Source: JAXLXE01 sp046328115
Lineage (GTDB): Bacteria; Chloroflexota; UBA6077; JACCZL01
DNA: 64,000 nucleotides
Direction of reading: 5' to 3'
NCBI GenBank assembly: GCA_046328115.1
Contig: JAXLXE010000001.1
Coordinates: forward strand, 1,550,001-1,614,000
Positions 17,532 through 26,400 of the stretch are shown piece after piece; position 1 is the first letter of the stretch, and every line of letters starts with the position of its first letter. The notes beneath the pieces were generated by a model. The model was not told the origin of the DNA. It saw nothing but the letters and a program-made list of their open reading frames with translations, and did not search any database. The translations under genes were made by a program, and so were the position numbers.

Positions 17532-18077
17532 ATGAACCTAACTACATCCCTCCTCGATCCGGTGACGCGCCAGATGATCCAGGACGTTCACTGGCTGGAT
17601 CTGGCCATCCTCGCCACGCTAGCCATTCTCGCACTCAGGGCCGCGTCGCGCGGGTTGCTTCGAGAGCTCGGCGGCACCGCGGGCCTGCTCGCGGGCGTCG
17701 CGCTCGGGGGGCGACACGCCATTGCACTCGCCGACTTCATCGCCACCAGGACCGGACCAATACCGCTCCTGGACGATCTATGCCGGGTGGCAACCATCGC
17801 CGTGTGCGTATGGGCGGGCGGCACCATTGGGAGCCTCATGAGACGCACCCTGCCGATTCCCGGCATCGGTGCGAGTGACCGTCTCGGCGGGCTCGCCTTC
17901 GGCGCCATCGAGGGCGTGAGTGCCGCCGGATTCACGCTGTCTCTCGCGCAGCGGCTCGGCCTCCTGGCCGTAGAGCGACAACCCGGCGGCTCTCAACTTG
18001 CTCCGCTGGTGTTGGCCTGGTGGACTACGCTTCAGACCAGCATCCCCGTTGCTTGGACCGCCCCAGGCCTCACCTAA
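17532..18077 (+). CDS. CvpA family membrane protein
   Basis: A 181-residue protein with four hydrophobic segments and the CvpA pattern: WLDLAILATLAILALRAASRGLLRELGGTAGLLAGVALG, then a second pair of spans around VATIAVCVWAGGTIGSLMRR and DRLGGLAFGAIEGVSAAGFTLSL. The DRLGG..FG..EG motif is diagnostic. CvpA is linked to colicin V production and envelope stress in enterobacteria, but its molecular role is unclear. It is divergent from leuC and ends one base from the convergent protease gene. Confidence 0.85.
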   Translation: MNLTTSLLDPVTRQMIQDVHWLDLAILATLAILALRAASRGLLRELGGTAGLLAGVALGGRHAIALADFIATRTGPIPLLDDLCRVATIAVCVWAGGTIGSLMRRTLPIPGIGASDRLGGLAFGAIEGVSAAGFTLSLAQRLGLLAVERQPGGSQLAPLVLAWWTTLQTSIPVAWTAPGLT

Positions 18078-18078
18078 C

Positions 18079-20481
18079 CTACCGTGAGGGCTTTGGGGCC
18101 ACGGGCGCTGAGGTAGTCTGACCGGTGTAGCCCCGCCCAGTCGTCGGCCCGGGCGCCGAGAGATCCGCCACCCGGAACTGCAACGACCCACTGGCGGCGC
18201 CCTTACCACCCACCTGTACGTAGTACGTGACGTTCGCCGCAAGGTCAAGATCCAGCGTAGCGGCGCCGCTTCCACCAGAATCGTCATTACAGCCCAGGGG
18301 CGTGAGAGCGTTCACGGCACTGCCCGCGTAGACAGCCAACAGTGTGTCGTAGCTCGATCCCACCGTTGAGAGGCGGATGCGCTTGGGAGTGGCGGACGAC
18401 ACGCGATACCAGGCCGTCTTCCCCGTGGTCTGCGTTCCGGTTTCGCACACCACGCTGGTGGGCTCACCACTCTGGGTGGTCAGGCTGCTCGTGGGGATGC
18501 CGCTGAAATACGGGAGCGGCGAGGCGGTAGCCGCGGATGCGAACGAATCGTTGGCCGGAGGGGTACTGGGCTGCGTGAACACCGCCTCCAGCGTACGATC
18601 CGCAACCAGGTCAAAAGTGTAAGCGGCTGAAGAGCTGACCCAACTGCGGTTCTCGCGCCAGTAAGAGAACACGTAGTTGCCCGAGGGGACCGCCGTCACA
18701 GTGCTGGCCCGGCGCCCCTGGATGAAGCCACCGCCGGTCACAGCTCCCGCGCCGGCTGGGTAGACCAGGGTGCGGATGGCGTAGCGGGGCGCCTGGAACG
18801 TGACGTTCACGGTGGCGCTGCTGGCGCCGACGGAGACAACGGAAATGGCCACGCCCGCGGAATCATCCGTGTAGGACTGTCCGGATGTGAGCGGCGCATC
18901 ATTGAGATCGGAGCCCCCGGACAGCGAGTTCGGCGCTGTGTCCACCAGGTTGCTGTCCCCGCCACCCCCGGAACCCGTGAAATCGGGCGAGCATGGCGTG
19001 CAGAATGGCGTGCCGCCCGAGGCGTGCACCAGCACGCCCGTGTTGTACTCGGGTCGCCCAGAGGTGAAATTCGTCCAGGGCGAGGGTGGCTTCCTCAGCT
19101 CCAGGTAATAGTGGGCATTTACCGCGCCGTTCGCTCCGTGGGACCGCGGAATACGGATGACCTTAGTATCCGCGGTGCCATTCTCGTAGGCATTGACGGT
19201 GTACGTGCCACTGGCCGTGACCGTCTGGACCCTACCGCCGCCCAGCCACCCCAGCATGTCCTTATGCACGCCGTTCGGGTGCCCGTACCCGCCGGACGAG
19301 CCCATGATGTCCGCGGGGTCCGCGTACTCGGAGCTGGCGCACGCGTCCGCCCCGATGGCGACAACGCCGCACTCCAGCGCATTGGCATGATAGACGCCCA
19401 GGCTGTGCCCGTACTCGTGCAGGATCACGCCGCCGATCTTGGCGTTCAGCGTCGCGCTCCCCAGCCCGGTGTTGAGGGCCAGGGCGGCAGAAGCGTTCTG
19501 ATACGCGCCATCGCGAAGGCCCAGGCCAACGCTGCCGATGTAGGCAACGCCACCGTACCCACACGAAGCCCCGGTGGTGCGGTTGTAGGCGATCACCAGC
19601 CGGTCGTAGCTATTGAAGTCGATGTCCGCGTCCGCCAATGCGACAGCGCCGCTGAGGATGGTCCCGATGCTGCACGAGTCAGCGGTCAACACATACGGGC
19701 CGTACACGTCCGAGGCAGTACCCTCTCCGCCGGAGCCCCCCACAACCGTGGTCTGGCCGTAGGACGCCTGATCGAAGAACGCCCGCATGCTCTGGCCACT
19801 GGTGCTTGAGAACACCAGACTCGCGGCGACGGACTTGTCTATATATGGGTGCGCCCCCTGTCCGGGAGCACTGACCAGCACCACCGCCGTCCGCTGGACT
19901 CCGGTGCTTCCAACCGAAGTGCCAGCACGCCGCACGTTGACCTCGGTGCCGATGACGGTTGAGTCGCCGGGAAACGAAAGTCCCTTCACGTCGACCTGAT
20001 CGCCGGACCGAAGTCCGGCCAGGCCAACCGCCGCGCGCACCGGTCGCGATCCCGCGGAGGTGATCACCGCCACGTCGTAGATACCAGTCCCGTCCTCACG
20101 ATCCACATGTGCGATCCGGAGCTCTCCGGAAAGGTCGGACCACTCCTCCACTTGATCGCGCGCTGCCGGCGGCAGCGCGCGGCGCTCGGATGCGCTGAGC
20201 GCCAGCCGCACGGCCAGTCGCGGATCTGTTGCAGCGATGGTCTGCAGAGCGGGCAGTCGCCGTTCTGCCGCCTCTATCAGCGACCGCTCGGCAGCACGCG
20301 TGTTGCCCGCCTGCGTGGCGGCGCGGATGTCACCGTTCAGTGACTCAACCAGAGCAACGTCCGAAGGTTCGGCACCTGACCGCGCGGTGGGCAGGGCGAG
20401 TTGATCGTGCGCAGCTACGCCGCTGACGTTCGTCAGCAGCGCACACACCCCCACGAGCACGGCGATCAAGACGCTCCACAT
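18079..20481 (-). CDS. Secreted M11-like (gametolysin-type) zinc metalloprotease with InlB-like and PPC domains
   Basis: An 800-residue exported protein. Signal peptide at about 1-24 (MWSVLIAVLVGVCALLTNVSGVAA), then a propeptide-like region to about 195. The catalytic domain carries VILHEYGHSLGVYH (metzincin zinc motif, H355, E356, H359, H365). Ser/Gly-rich and PDFTGSGGGGDSN segments follow. Further on come an InlB B-repeat-like module (ending TFDLVADRTLEAVFTQ) and a C-terminal pre-peptidase module (NDSFASAATASPLPYFSG ... YDTLLAVYAG ... VTYYVQVGG). A longer frame exists, but the ATG at 20481 directly starts the signal peptide and has GGTGG upstream. Proteolysis is inferred from the motif; the natural substrate is unknown. 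Confidence 0.85.
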   Translation of the reverse strand: MWSVLIAVLVGVCALLTNVSGVAAHDQLALPTARSGAEPSDVALVESLNGDIRAATQAGNTRAAERSLIEAAERRLPALQTIAATDPRLAVRLALSASERRALPPAARDQVEEWSDLSGELRIAHVDREDGTGIYDVAVITSAGSRPVRAAVGLAGLRSGDQVDVKGLSFPGDSTVIGTEVNVRRAGTSVGSTGVQRTAVVLVSAPGQGAHPYIDKSVAASLVFSSTSGQSMRAFFDQASYGQTTVVGGSGGEGTASDVYGPYVLTADSCSIGTILSGAVALADADIDFNSYDRLVIAYNRTTGASCGYGGVAYIGSVGLGLRDGAYQNASAALALNTGLGSATLNAKIGGVILHEYGHSLGVYHANALECGVVAIGADACASSEYADPADIMGSSGGYGHPNGVHKDMLGWLGGGRVQTVTASGTYTVNAYENGTADTKVIRIPRSHGANGAVNAHYYLELRKPPSPWTNFTSGRPEYNTGVLVHASGGTPFCTPCSPDFTGSGGGGDSNLVDTAPNSLSGGSDLNDAPLTSGQSYTDDSAGVAISVVSVGASSATVNVTFQAPRYAIRTLVYPAGAGAVTGGGFIQGRRASTVTAVPSGNYVFSYWRENRSWVSSSAAYTFDLVADRTLEAVFTQPSTPPANDSFASAATASPLPYFSGIPTSSLTTQSGEPTSVVCETGTQTTGKTAWYRVSSATPKRIRLSTVGSSYDTLLAVYAGSAVNALTPLGCNDDSGGSGAATLDLDLAANVTYYVQVGGKGAASGSLQFRVADLSAPGPTTGRGYTGQTTSAPVAPKPSR

Positions 20482-20566
20482 TTCATCCACCGATTCGATT
20501 CGTACCAACGCGACGACGGAGACAAAGGTGACGCGTTCTGTTCGGTACTCACTCCATAAACGTCGG

Positions 20567-20596
20567 AGCGTACGTTCTGGTAACGCGACAAAACAA
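20567..20596 (-). promoter_or_regulatory. Candidate promoter for the metalloprotease gene
   Basis: On the minus strand TTGTTT (20591-20596), an 18-base spacer and TACGCT (20567-20572). The -35 would lie in the T-rich tail of the preceding terminator. Weak, but the -10 hexamer matches that of the stronger promoter at 42823. Confidence 0.3.
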
Positions 20597-20599
20597 AAC

Positions 20600-20620
20600 G
20601 GCCCCGCTGACTGCGGGGCC
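20600..20620 (-). terminator. Intrinsic terminator of the peptide-binding protein gene
   Basis: GGCCCCGC / GCGGGGCC with a 5-base loop; on the minus strand it is followed by GTTTTGTTTTG, a good U tract. It lies 37 bases after the stop of the binding protein gene. Confidence 0.85.
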
Positions 20621-20656
20621 ATTCTCGTGGCGACCACGGTGAGAAACGGACGGCCG

Positions 20657-22402
20657 CTAGCGGTTAGCCCACATCTCCGTGGAGTTGCTGAGGTAACTTG
20701 TCCACCCCGGCGCCACGCCCTGGAGCGTCTTTGCCCAGGCCATCACGCCGCTTCGCCGCCAGACGAAGCCAATGTACGCCTCCTCCGCCATGATGTTTTG
20801 GACCTTCTCGTACAGTTCCTGGCGCTTCGCTACGTCGTACGTTGTCCGCGCTTCGCGCAACGCCTGCTGGATCTCCGTACTCTGCCAGTTCATGTAGTTG
20901 GACGGTGCGTTATCCGCCAGGATGTTGCTCATCATGAAATCCGGTTCCGGGCGGACGGGGCTCTGCCAGGTGCCAAACTCGTAGTCGCCGGCCAGCGCCT
21001 TCTGCACCCAGGCGATCCGCTCAGACGGCTGCAACGTGACCTTCACACCCACCGCCCCCAGCATCTGCTGGTAGAGCTGAGCGTTCTGCGCGTCCTCCGG
21101 CCGAGAGATAAAATCCAGCGTCACTTCCATGCCGTCACCAAAACCAGACTCCGTCAGAAGCTGCTTGGCCTTCGCAGGGTCATAGGAGTACTTGGTCACC
21201 TTGTCGCTGTAACCGATGTGACCCGGCACCAGGTAGTAGTTGTTCGGCTCACCAATGCCCTGGCCCAGCGCCTTCGCAATCCCTTCGCGGTCGAGGGCGT
21301 AGTTGAACGCCTGACGCACCTTCTTCATTTTGTCGCCGGCAAATCTCCCGCCCGGCTTGGCATTGAAAGAAATCTGGTACATCGTGGCGGACCAGGGGAT
21401 CTGCATGTACTCCAGCGCCGGATTGCTCTGGATGCCAGGCACATCCTTGCCCGAGAAGTTCCAGAGCAGGTCTAGCTCACCCCCCCGGAGCTGCACCAAG
21501 GCCACGTTCCAGTCCTGGTTGTAGACCACCCGAACCTCGTCTGGATACGGCAGCGCCTTCCCGTCCGCGCCCATCTTCCAGTAGCCGTCGAAGCGCTTGT
21601 ATGTGATCTGGTTGCTCGCCAGGTACTCGGTCATGCGGAACGGGCCGGTCCCCACGGCCTCCTTGGCAATAACCGCGTCTCCCACTTTCTCGGCCCAGGT
21701 GGGAGACATGATCCCGCCGACGTTGTTGGAGTCGCTCGAGAGGTTGACGAACAACGCCGGGCTAGGGCTCTTGAGCTTCAACCGCAGCGTGGCCGGGTCC
21801 ATGACCTCCACGGAATCTATGGTGGCCACCTGGTTCTTCGCGGATGACTTAGGGTGGCTCATCATACGGTTCAGGTTCCACTTGACGGCGGCCGCGTCGC
21901 AATCCGTCCCGTCGTGAAACTTGACGCCCTTGCGCAGCTTGAAGATGACCGTACTCGGGTCAGGTATCTCCCACGACTCGGCAAGTGATGGCTTGACCTC
22001 CCACGTGTTCTTGACCGGGTCTCGCACCACGTGAGTAAGGAAGTCATATACGAGCGTGATGTCGATGTTCGACGCCTGCGCCGTGTGCGGATCTACGGTG
22101 GGCCAGTCATTCTGCCGATGCAGGCGAACGATTCCCCCGCGCTTGATCTGGGCTGCCGGTTTCGTAGCCTCCGTGGGCTTGGCAGCGGCGGCGGGGGCCT
22201 CGGTCGGCTTCGCGGCGGCGACCGCTGGCGTAGCCACCTGGACTGGGGCAGCGCCGGTCGTCGCCACGGGTGTGGGAGCGGCCGCCTTCGGCGGAGCAGC
22301 GGCCTGTTGCTGCGAGCAAGCGTTCAAGACGCCCATACCGGCCGCCCCCAGCAGCCACCCCAGCGCAGTGCGGCGTGAAACAGTAGCCACGAACCTTCCC
22401 AT
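20657..22402 (-). CDS. Peptide/nickel-type (SBP family 5) ABC substrate-binding protein
   Basis: A 581-residue binding protein of the DppA/OppA family. The N-terminus has a twin-Arg-like SRRTALGW stretch and lipobox LLGAAGMGVLNAC (Cys near 28), followed by a Gln/Ala/Pro/Thr-rich linker to about 85. Family 5 landmarks follow: VRLHRQNDWPTVDPHTAQ, VKPSLAESWEIPDPSTVIFKLRKGVKFHDGTDCDAAAVKWNLNRM, VGTGPFRMTEYL, and the AFNYALDREGIAKAL block. It probably binds oligopeptides or a similar ligand at the cell surface. It starts at ATG after GGGAGG and has its own terminator. No cognate permease or ATPase is adjacent, so it is an orphan component. Confidence 0.92.
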   Translation of the reverse strand: MGRFVATVSRRTALGWLLGAAGMGVLNACSQQQAAAPPKAAAPTPVATTGAAPVQVATPAVAAAKPTEAPAAAAKPTEATKPAAQIKRGGIVRLHRQNDWPTVDPHTAQASNIDITLVYDFLTHVVRDPVKNTWEVKPSLAESWEIPDPSTVIFKLRKGVKFHDGTDCDAAAVKWNLNRMMSHPKSSAKNQVATIDSVEVMDPATLRLKLKSPSPALFVNLSSDSNNVGGIMSPTWAEKVGDAVIAKEAVGTGPFRMTEYLASNQITYKRFDGYWKMGADGKALPYPDEVRVVYNQDWNVALVQLRGGELDLLWNFSGKDVPGIQSNPALEYMQIPWSATMYQISFNAKPGGRFAGDKMKKVRQAFNYALDREGIAKALGQGIGEPNNYYLVPGHIGYSDKVTKYSYDPAKAKQLLTESGFGDGMEVTLDFISRPEDAQNAQLYQQMLGAVGVKVTLQPSERIAWVQKALAGDYEFGTWQSPVRPEPDFMMSNILADNAPSNYMNWQSTEIQQALREARTTYDVAKRQELYEKVQNIMAEEAYIGFVWRRSGVMAWAKTLQGVAPGWTSYLSNSTEMWANR

Positions 22403-22598
22403 AGCACAGAGCCTCCCTCGTCCGGGGCGTGCAGCGCCCGTGCGAAGCTAACGAGCCAGTGGGCCCCACCCAGCGCTCCGCACCCCGTCGCGGTGAAGCT
22501 ACACGGTCCCACCAGCGCCTGTCCACCGGCACGCCTATACTCACGCCTGCGAGCTGGGCCAGGCGCCTTGGCGACGGTATGCGGTTGAGGTGGTTGAG

Positions 22599-23588
22599 AT
22601 GATCGTGGGTGAGGGTTCTTACCGCTACGAAGTAGCCGATGGTTGGGAGCACCTTCCAACCGGCTGGCACCACGGCGATGTCGTCGATGTGGCGACCGAC
22701 TCGCGGGATCGAGTGTTCGTTTTCAACCGTAGCGACCACCCGGTAATCGTCTACGACCGAGATGGGCGCTTCCTCGGCTCATGGGGAGAGGGCATCTTCA
22801 CCCGCCCTCACGGCATCACGATCACGCGCGACGACATCGTCTACTGCGCGGACGACTACGACCACACCGTCCGCAAGTTCACCCTGGATGGCAAGCTCCT
22901 GCAGACCCTCGGCACCGTCGCCCAGCCATCAGATACTGGCTACAGCGAAGCCGGCCCAGGCAACCTCCGCTCCATCAAGCAGGCCGCCGGCCCGTTCAAC
23001 CGCCCCACCCGAGCATCGCTGGCCAGCAACGGTGACCTCTACATCTCAGACGGTTACGGCAACGCACGCATCCATCGCTTCAATGCCGCCGGCGAGTTGA
23101 TCCAGTCCTGGGGCGAGCCCGGCGAGGGACCCGGCCAGTTCAACCTGCCGCACAGCGTCTGGGTACACACGGACGACACGGTCTGGGTGTGTGACCGCGA
23201 GAACGACCGCGTTCAGATCTTCAGCCCCACCGGCGAGCTTCTGAGGGCGTGGACCAACGTCGTGCGCCCCGCGGATCTGTACATCGACGCGAACAACCGC
23301 GTCTACCTGGGCGAGCTTTACTACACGGAGGGCGCCATGTCGCCGTCCGGCAAGATCTGGGACCACGAGCGCCCCGCGCGGGTCACCATCCGTGACATTG
23401 ATGGGAACCTACTGACCGGTTGGGGCGGGCCCGACCCCTGCGCTCCGGACGGCTGGGCCTCACCCCACGGCCTCTGGGTGGATCGCTTCGGCGATATCTA
23501 CGTGGGCGAGGTCACTCATACCGCCCTGAGCCGCATCAACAAATACAAGCCCACCTGCCACTCGCTGGTGAAGCTAGTCAGAGCCTAG
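22599..23588 (+). CDS. NHL-repeat six-bladed propeller protein
   Basis: A 329-residue protein with NHL-type repeats: DVATDSRDRVFVFNRSDHPVIVYD, GITITRDDIVYCADDYDHTVRKFT, ASNGDLYISDGYGNARIHRF, VWVHTDDTVWVCDRENDRVQIF, YIDANNRVYLGELY and LWVDRFGDIYVGEV. It resembles the peptidyl-alpha-hydroxyglycine lyase-like propellers common in environmental bacteria. No signal peptide is present, so it is probably cytoplasmic; enzymatic activity is not shown. I choose the ATG five bases after GAGGTGG over an in-frame GTG nine bases earlier. A TATACT element at 22536-22541 may be its -10. The gene ends one base from the convergent amidotransferase gene. Confidence 0.85.
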   Translation: MIVGEGSYRYEVADGWEHLPTGWHHGDVVDVATDSRDRVFVFNRSDHPVIVYDRDGRFLGSWGEGIFTRPHGITITRDDIVYCADDYDHTVRKFTLDGKLLQTLGTVAQPSDTGYSEAGPGNLRSIKQAAGPFNRPTRASLASNGDLYISDGYGNARIHRFNAAGELIQSWGEPGEGPGQFNLPHSVWVHTDDTVWVCDRENDRVQIFSPTGELLRAWTNVVRPADLYIDANNRVYLGELYYTEGAMSPSGKIWDHERPARVTIRDIDGNLLTGWGGPDPCAPDGWASPHGLWVDRFGDIYVGEVTHTALSRINKYKPTCHSLVKLVRA

Positions 23589-23589
23589 G

Positions 23590-25470
23590 TTACCGGCGCA
23601 GCCACCACTCCAACACCAGCAGCGACCAAAGCCGCATCGCGTGGTCGCGGCGCTCCGCCAGGTGATCGTCCCACATCCGGGCGACCGCCTTTGGACGAAC
23701 GTATTCGCGGATCCGGGCGTCGGGCGCCAGGATGGAGGCCTGGGCCACGGGGCGTAGCTCCGTGCGGAGCCAGCGGGCCATGGGCACCTCGAAGCCGCGC
23801 TTGGGCGCCTTTGTGATCTCAGCCGGCAGCCAGTCCTTCGCGATTTCGCGGAGGATGGGTTTGGTCTGGAACGCCGAAGCCCGCACGCCGTCCGGCAGCG
23901 ACGACGCGTACTCGACCAGGACGTGGTCCAGAAATGGAGACCGCCCCTCGACCGACGCCGCCATGGTGGCAATGTCCATCTTCACCAGGAAGTCGTCCAC
24001 CAGTACGTGCGTGGTGTCGCAGGCCATCATCAGCGCTGCCGGTTCTCGGTAGCCCCAGGAGAGGCACTGCTCTACGCGTGTGTCCACCACGTCCCCGGCA
24101 GACTCCTCCAACTCCCGCGCCAGAGACGGCTGTATCAGGTCCGCCGCATCCGCGTCCGTCAGCAGCCCGCTCCATCGTAGGTAGCGCTCGCGCGGCGGCA
24201 TCTTGACGCCCTCCAGCAGCCGCAGAGCAAACTCAACAGGTCCACGCCTCCTCCGGGGAGCGGGCGCTAGTCTCGCTGCCGCGGGCGCTACCGGCCCCAG
24301 CGTGGTGGTCATCCAGTCTGCCATCAGCGCGGCGCTGTAACGGCGGTACCCCGCGAAGGCCTCATCGCCGCCGTCACCATTGAGCACCACGGTGACGTAC
24401 TTCCGGGCCTCCCGCGACACGGCCATGCTGGGAATAGCCGACGAGTCAGCGTAGGGCTGGTCGTACGCGGCGACGACGCCTCCCAGCAGCGCATCCGGAT
24501 CCCGAACCGCCTCCGCCAGGTCTATCTCGATCTCAGTGTGCGTGGTGCCGTAGCGCTGAGCCACCAGCCTGGCGTGCTCGCGCTCGTCAAACGCCTTGTC
24601 GGCAAAGCCAATCGAAAACGTCCGCACCGCGGCATCCGTCGCCCGACTCGCCGCTGCCGTCACCAGGCCGCTGTCGATCCCGCCAGAGAGAAAGATGCCC
24701 ACCGGAACGTCACTTCTGAGGCGAAGACCGACGCTCTCGGTGAGCAGTTCTCGCGTGCGCTCCACCGCCTGCGCGCGATTCGGCGGCTCCGCCGACGGCC
24801 CCGGCAACCGCCAGTATCGATTGATCCGCACGTCACCACCGGCCTCGGCCAGCAGTATGTGCCCGGGCGGCAGCGACCGAATCTCGCGATAGATCGTGCG
24901 GGGGTGGGGGATGAACCCAAAACACAGGTACTGATAGAGAGCGCTCTCATCCAGCGAGGTCTCAACCAGCCCAGACGCCAGGATCGCCTTGATTTCGGAG
25001 GCGAAAACCAGCTTCCCACCCTGCCTGGCGTAGTACAGCGGCTTCTTGCCGAGACGATCCCGCGCGAGCATGAGCTGCTGCGTACGCGCATCCCACAGCG
25101 CAATGGTGAACATGCCCCTCAGCGCCGAGACACAGTCAACACCCCGTTCCTCGTAGAGGTGAAGGATGACCTCTGTGTCGGACTGGGTTTTGAACGCGTG
25201 CCTTGGCTCTAGCTCTCTCCGCAGCTCAATGTAGTTGTAGATTTCACCGTTCTGGACCACCCACAGCCGCTGGTCCTCCGTGGCCATGGGCTGGTTGCCG
25301 CCGGCGAGGTCGATGATCGCCAGCCGCCGCATCGCCAGCGTGGCTCCGTCACCGTGGTAGATGCCCTCACCATCCGGCCCGCGGTGCGCCAGGGCATCCA
25401 GCATGCGCCGCGGTGTCTCCGCAAGGCCGGTGCCTCCCCCCAGGTCCAGGACGCCCGCGATCCCGCACAT
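23590..25470 (-). CDS. asnB: Glutamine-hydrolysing asparagine synthase-like amidotransferase
   Basis: A 626-residue class II glutamine amidotransferase. The N-terminal nucleophile is Cys2 in MCGIAGV, with AHRGPDGEG and QNGEIYNY of the glutaminase domain. The ATP-pyrophosphatase loop SGGIDS is at 262-267, followed by TFSIGF, DQPYADSSAIP and VVLNGDGGDEAFAGYRRY. It either makes asparagine from aspartate or amidates a sugar or peptide substrate; AsnB relatives occur in polysaccharide clusters, and the neighbours here act on carbohydrates. Its start overlaps the rhodanese stop by one base (TGATG), so the two are coupled. The gene symbol is by similarity only. Confidence 0.9.
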   Translation of the reverse strand: MCGIAGVLDLGGGTGLAETPRRMLDALAHRGPDGEGIYHGDGATLAMRRLAIIDLAGGNQPMATEDQRLWVVQNGEIYNYIELRRELEPRHAFKTQSDTEVILHLYEERGVDCVSALRGMFTIALWDARTQQLMLARDRLGKKPLYYARQGGKLVFASEIKAILASGLVETSLDESALYQYLCFGFIPHPRTIYREIRSLPPGHILLAEAGGDVRINRYWRLPGPSAEPPNRAQAVERTRELLTESVGLRLRSDVPVGIFLSGGIDSGLVTAAASRATDAAVRTFSIGFADKAFDEREHARLVAQRYGTTHTEIEIDLAEAVRDPDALLGGVVAAYDQPYADSSAIPSMAVSREARKYVTVVLNGDGGDEAFAGYRRYSAALMADWMTTTLGPVAPAAARLAPAPRRRRGPVEFALRLLEGVKMPPRERYLRWSGLLTDADAADLIQPSLARELEESAGDVVDTRVEQCLSWGYREPAALMMACDTTHVLVDDFLVKMDIATMAASVEGRSPFLDHVLVEYASSLPDGVRASAFQTKPILREIAKDWLPAEITKAPKRGFEVPMARWLRTELRPVAQASILAPDARIREYVRPKAVARMWDDHLAERRDHAMRLWSLLVLEWWLRR

Positions 25471-26339
25471 CAGCCGGGTTCGCCAACCTCAATCGGCAGG
25501 TCCTCGCGGTTGCCCCACTCCTCCCAGGATCCGTCGTACACCCGCACGTGCGTGAACCCGTTCGCCATGAGCGTGAGCGCGGTGTGGGCCGCCCTAACGC
25601 CGCCCTGGCAATAGGTGATGATGGGCTGGTCCTTATTGAGACCGACCTCGCGGGCCCGCGCAAGGATCTCGTCGGCGGAGCGGTGGCTCCGGTCGCCGCT
25701 CCAGTTCAGTAGATCCTGCCAGAACAGCCAGCGAACGTTCGGAATCCGGCCGCCACGCGCCGCCCGAAGCTCCTCACCGTTGTACTCCGTCCGCCGCCGC
25801 ACGTCCACGATCACGACCGACGGGTCCTTCGTAGCCGCCAGCACATCATCAGCAGTCGCCAACAATCCTGCGTTGGTGCCACGCGGGGTGAACGTGGTGA
25901 CGCGCGCCGCCGGCGCCGCCGTGGTGAGCGGCCGCCCTTCCATCTCCCAACGGGTAAGCCCGCCGTCCAGCAGCCGCACCTGCTCCCCGTGACCATGCAC
26001 GGCTAGGACCAGCCACAAACGCGAGACAAAGTGCCCGCCCTCGTCGTCGTAGCCCACGATGATTGTGTCATCGCCGATGCCCGCGGCCTCCATCACCTGC
26101 TTCACTCGCGGCGCCTTCGCGACCTTGAACGCGATAGGATCAGCCTTGTCAGCGAGCTGGTTGGACCAGTCCAGGTGCACCGCGCCCGGCAAATGGCCCT
26201 TCTCGTACTCCTCCCGTCCAACGCGGCCGTCGAAGTAGTGCCGGCAATCCACTACTCGGACATTCGGATCATCCAGGTGGGCGGCCAGCCACTCGGTGGA
26301 TACCAGATGGGATGCGGCCAGGTCTGGGGTAGACGGCAT
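25470..26339 (-). CDS. Thiosulfate/3-mercaptopyruvate sulfurtransferase, tandem rhodanese
   Basis: A 289-residue two-domain rhodanese. The inactive N-terminal domain shows VVDCRHYFDGRVGREEYEKGHLPGAVHLD. The catalytic C-terminal domain has VIVDVRRRTEYNG and the active loop CQGGVR with the sulfur-carrying C244. The CQGGVR loop is closer to thiosulfate-type than to the CGSGVT loop of mercaptopyruvate sulfurtransferases, but substrate cannot be fixed from this. Cytoplasmic. It is coupled to the downstream amidotransferase gene. A GGAG precedes the ATG by 8-9 bases. Confidence 0.9.
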   Translation of the reverse strand: MPSTPDLAASHLVSTEWLAAHLDDPNVRVVDCRHYFDGRVGREEYEKGHLPGAVHLDWSNQLADKADPIAFKVAKAPRVKQVMEAAGIGDDTIIVGYDDEGGHFVSRLWLVLAVHGHGEQVRLLDGGLTRWEMEGRPLTTAAPAARVTTFTPRGTNAGLLATADDVLAATKDPSVVIVDVRRRTEYNGEELRAARGGRIPNVRWLFWQDLLNWSGDRSHRSADEILARAREVGLNKDQPIITYCQGGVRAAHTALTLMANGFTHVRVYDGSWEEWGNREDLPIEVGEPG

Positions 26340-26400
26340 GTGGCTACTCCGTTGACTGTACTGTCGAAAATAACCGAATCAGCAGGATTTCACCCGCTCC

